From an uncultured Fusicatenibacter sp. (GTDB taxonomy: Bacteria > Bacillota > Clostridia > Lachnospirales > Lachnospiraceae): DNA of 23,050 nucleotides. The notes beneath the pieces are model-generated. The model was not told the DNA's origin. It did not search any database and saw only the letters and a program-made list of their open reading frames with translations. This document shows positions 21,963 to 23,050 of the stretch, piece after piece. Position 1 is the stretch's first letter, and every line of letters begins with the position of its first letter. The position numbers and the translations under genes are program-made. The stretch is taken from contig CABUPZ010000036.1 of NCBI GenBank assembly GCA_902493585.1, positions 1 to 23,050 of the forward strand, written 5' to 3'.

Positions 21963-22655
21963 TTATGCAAGTTTTACCGGGTTAACCTTAACACCAGGTC
22001 CCATGGTCGGAGCCAGTGTTACACTTCTCAGGTACTGTCCCTTCAGAGTGTTTGGTCTAGCCTTGTTAATTGCATCGATCAGCGTCTGGAAGTTGTCGCT
22101 TAACTGCTCCTCTGTGAAAGAAGCTTTTCCGATTGGCACGTGGATAATGTTGGTTTTGTCAAGACGGTACTCGATCTTACCAGCCTTGATTTCCTGTACA
22201 GCCTTTGTAACGTCCATCGTTACGGTACCAGCCTTCGGGTTTGGCATTAAGCCCTTCGGTCCAAGTACACGTCCCAGACGTCCAACGACACCCATCATAT
22301 CCGGAGTTGCTACAACAACGTCGAAATCAAACCAGCCTTCGTTCTGGATCTTCGGAACCAGTTCCTCTGCTCCTACGAATTCTGCGCCAGCTGCTACAGC
22401 CTCATCAGCTTTTGCACCTTTTGCGAATACCAGGACACGAACCTGTTTTCCTGTTCCGTGCGGCAGTACAACTGCGCCACGGATCTGCTGGTCAGCGTGA
22501 CGTCCGTCACAGCCTGTCTTGATATGAACTTCGATTGTCTCGTCAAATTTAGCAGTAGCCAGTTTCTTTACTGTAGAAATAGCGTCTGCCGGGTCGTACA
22601 AAGTTGTACGGTCTACTGCTTTCGCAGCTTCTAAATATTTCTTTCCGTGTTTCAT
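21963..22655 (-). CDS. rplA: 50S ribosomal protein L1
   Basis: A 230-residue protein of the ribosomal L1 stalk, which helps release deacylated tRNA from the E site; in many bacteria it also represses its own operon. The family blocks are clear: RGAVVLPHGTGK, VLVFAKGAKADEA, PDMMGVVGRLGRVLGPKGLMPNPKAGTVT, and IHVPIGKASF. The C-terminus is GPGVKVNPVKLA. Length is normal. The start follows AGGAGG by 10 bases. It is downstream of rplK, with a structured 137-base spacer, and ends at the shared terminator. The usual next genes, rplJ-rplL, are about 19.7 kb away. Confidence 0.98.
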   Translation of the reverse strand: MKHGKKYLEAAKAVDRTTLYDPADAISTVKKLATAKFDETIEVHIKTGCDGRHADQQIRGAVVLPHGTGKQVRVLVFAKGAKADEAVAAGAEFVGAEELVPKIQNEGWFDFDVVVATPDMMGVVGRLGRVLGPKGLMPNPKAGTVTMDVTKAVQEIKAGKIEYRLDKTNIIHVPIGKASFTEEQLSDNFQTLIDAINKARPNTLKGQYLRSVTLAPTMGPGVKVNPVKLA

Positions 22656-22683
22656 TTTCTAATAACCTCCTGGTGGTAATTGC

Positions 22684-22757
22684 GGGAATGTCCCTCCCAC
22701 GTCTTCAACTGCTGAGTATCCTCAGCCGCAACGTTCACAGCCTCCGGGTCATCCGGA
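22684..22757 (-). other. Structured rplK-rplA spacer
   Basis: The spacer holds a perfect TCCGG/CCGGA stem (22743-22757), a GCTGAG/CTCAGC stem with a GATA tetraloop (22711-22726) and a GGGA/TCCC stem (22684-22698). The spacer is long for genes usually set close together. It may bind L1 or steer translation of rplA; this is inference. Confidence 0.45.
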
Positions 22758-22792
22758 CGGCAAAAGTCTCTCAACTTTCTCTTTCGTTACGA

Positions 22793-23050
22793 TTAATCCT
22801 CTACTACGATACCCATACTTCTTGCTGTACCAGCAATCATGCTCATAGCTGCTTCGATAGATGCCGCATTCAGGTCAGGCATCTTCATCTCTGCGATTTC
22901 ACGGATCTTGTCCTTGGAAATCGTTGCAACTTTTGTCTTGTTCGGAACGCCTGAACCAGATTTGATGTTGCAGGCTTTCTTCAGAAGAACTGCTGCCGGC
23001 GGAGTTTTGGTTACGAAGCTGAAACTTCTGTCTGCGTAAACAGTGATAAC
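22793..23050 (-). CDS. rplK: 50S ribosomal protein L11, C-terminal part (5' end outside the window)
   Basis: The reading frame open at the right edge encodes 85 residues and a TAA stop. It begins VITVYADRSFSFVTKTPPAAVLLKKA and continues GVPNKTKVATISKDKIREIAEMKMPDLNAASIEAAMSMIAGTARSMGI. This is the rRNA-binding C-terminal domain of L11, which with L10/L12 forms the GTPase-associated centre. About 55 N-terminal residues lie beyond the window. It is the gene before rplA on the same strand. Confidence 0.97.
   Translation of the reverse strand, partial: VITVYADRSFSFVTKTPPAAVLLKKACNIKSGSGVPNKTKVATISKDKIREIAEMKMPDLNAASIEAAMSMIAGTARSMGIVVED

Overview
The window looks like the chromosome of a Gram-positive anaerobe of the Clostridia, most likely Lachnospiraceae (Blautia/Ruminococcus/Dorea-like). 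The reasons are strong AGGAGG ribosome sites, HrcA/CIRCE control of a small heat-shock gene, a Firmicutes-type L10 leader, PhoP-type TTAACA boxes, a secreted amidase with aromatic cell-wall-binding repeats, and a domain-permuted GH3 beta-glucosidase of the kind known from rumen and gut clostridia. The genus is inference; no rRNA is present.

Layout. 1-230: 3' end of a tyrosine recombinase, so an integrated element ends here, followed by short repeats that could be recombinase sites. 300-1030: CIRCE-controlled hsp20 (+). 1089-2318: rplJ-rplL (-) with promoter, L10 leader, attenuator and terminator. 2419-9226: a co-directional (-) run read as Gfo/Idh/MocA oxidoreductase, M42 aminopeptidase, YgjP-like metallopeptidase, an unrecognised protein, a cell-wall amidase and proC. 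Two spacers in this run carry the same 28-bp palindrome, each copy flanked by its own direct repeat. 9227-9880: a hairpin-rich zone around one small membrane protein gene. 9880-12291: permuted GH3 beta-glucosidase (-). 12691-13605: metallo-beta-lactamase-fold hydrolase (+).

13690-20541 is a complete phosphate operon (-): pstS, pstC, pstA, pstB, phoU, then a PhoP-type response regulator and a PhoR-type kinase. Pho-box-like repeats lie upstream and a terminator-like hairpin sits between pstS and pstC. The transporter imports phosphate, PhoU links transport to signalling, and the two-component pair probably controls the operon through the Pho boxes. A divergent AraC-family regulator (+) follows at 20893, then rplA and the 3' part of rplK (-), which converge on a shared bidirectional terminator.

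Points most worth a second look: the twin palindromes with flanking duplications (3235-3281, 6544-6587); the split of the usual rplK-rplA-rplJ-rplL cluster by about 19.7 kb of unrelated genes; the unrecognised gene at 5571-6539 with a degenerate nuclease-like motif; and the structured zone at 9290-9890. I found no convincing CRISPR array, defence island, tRNA or rRNA.
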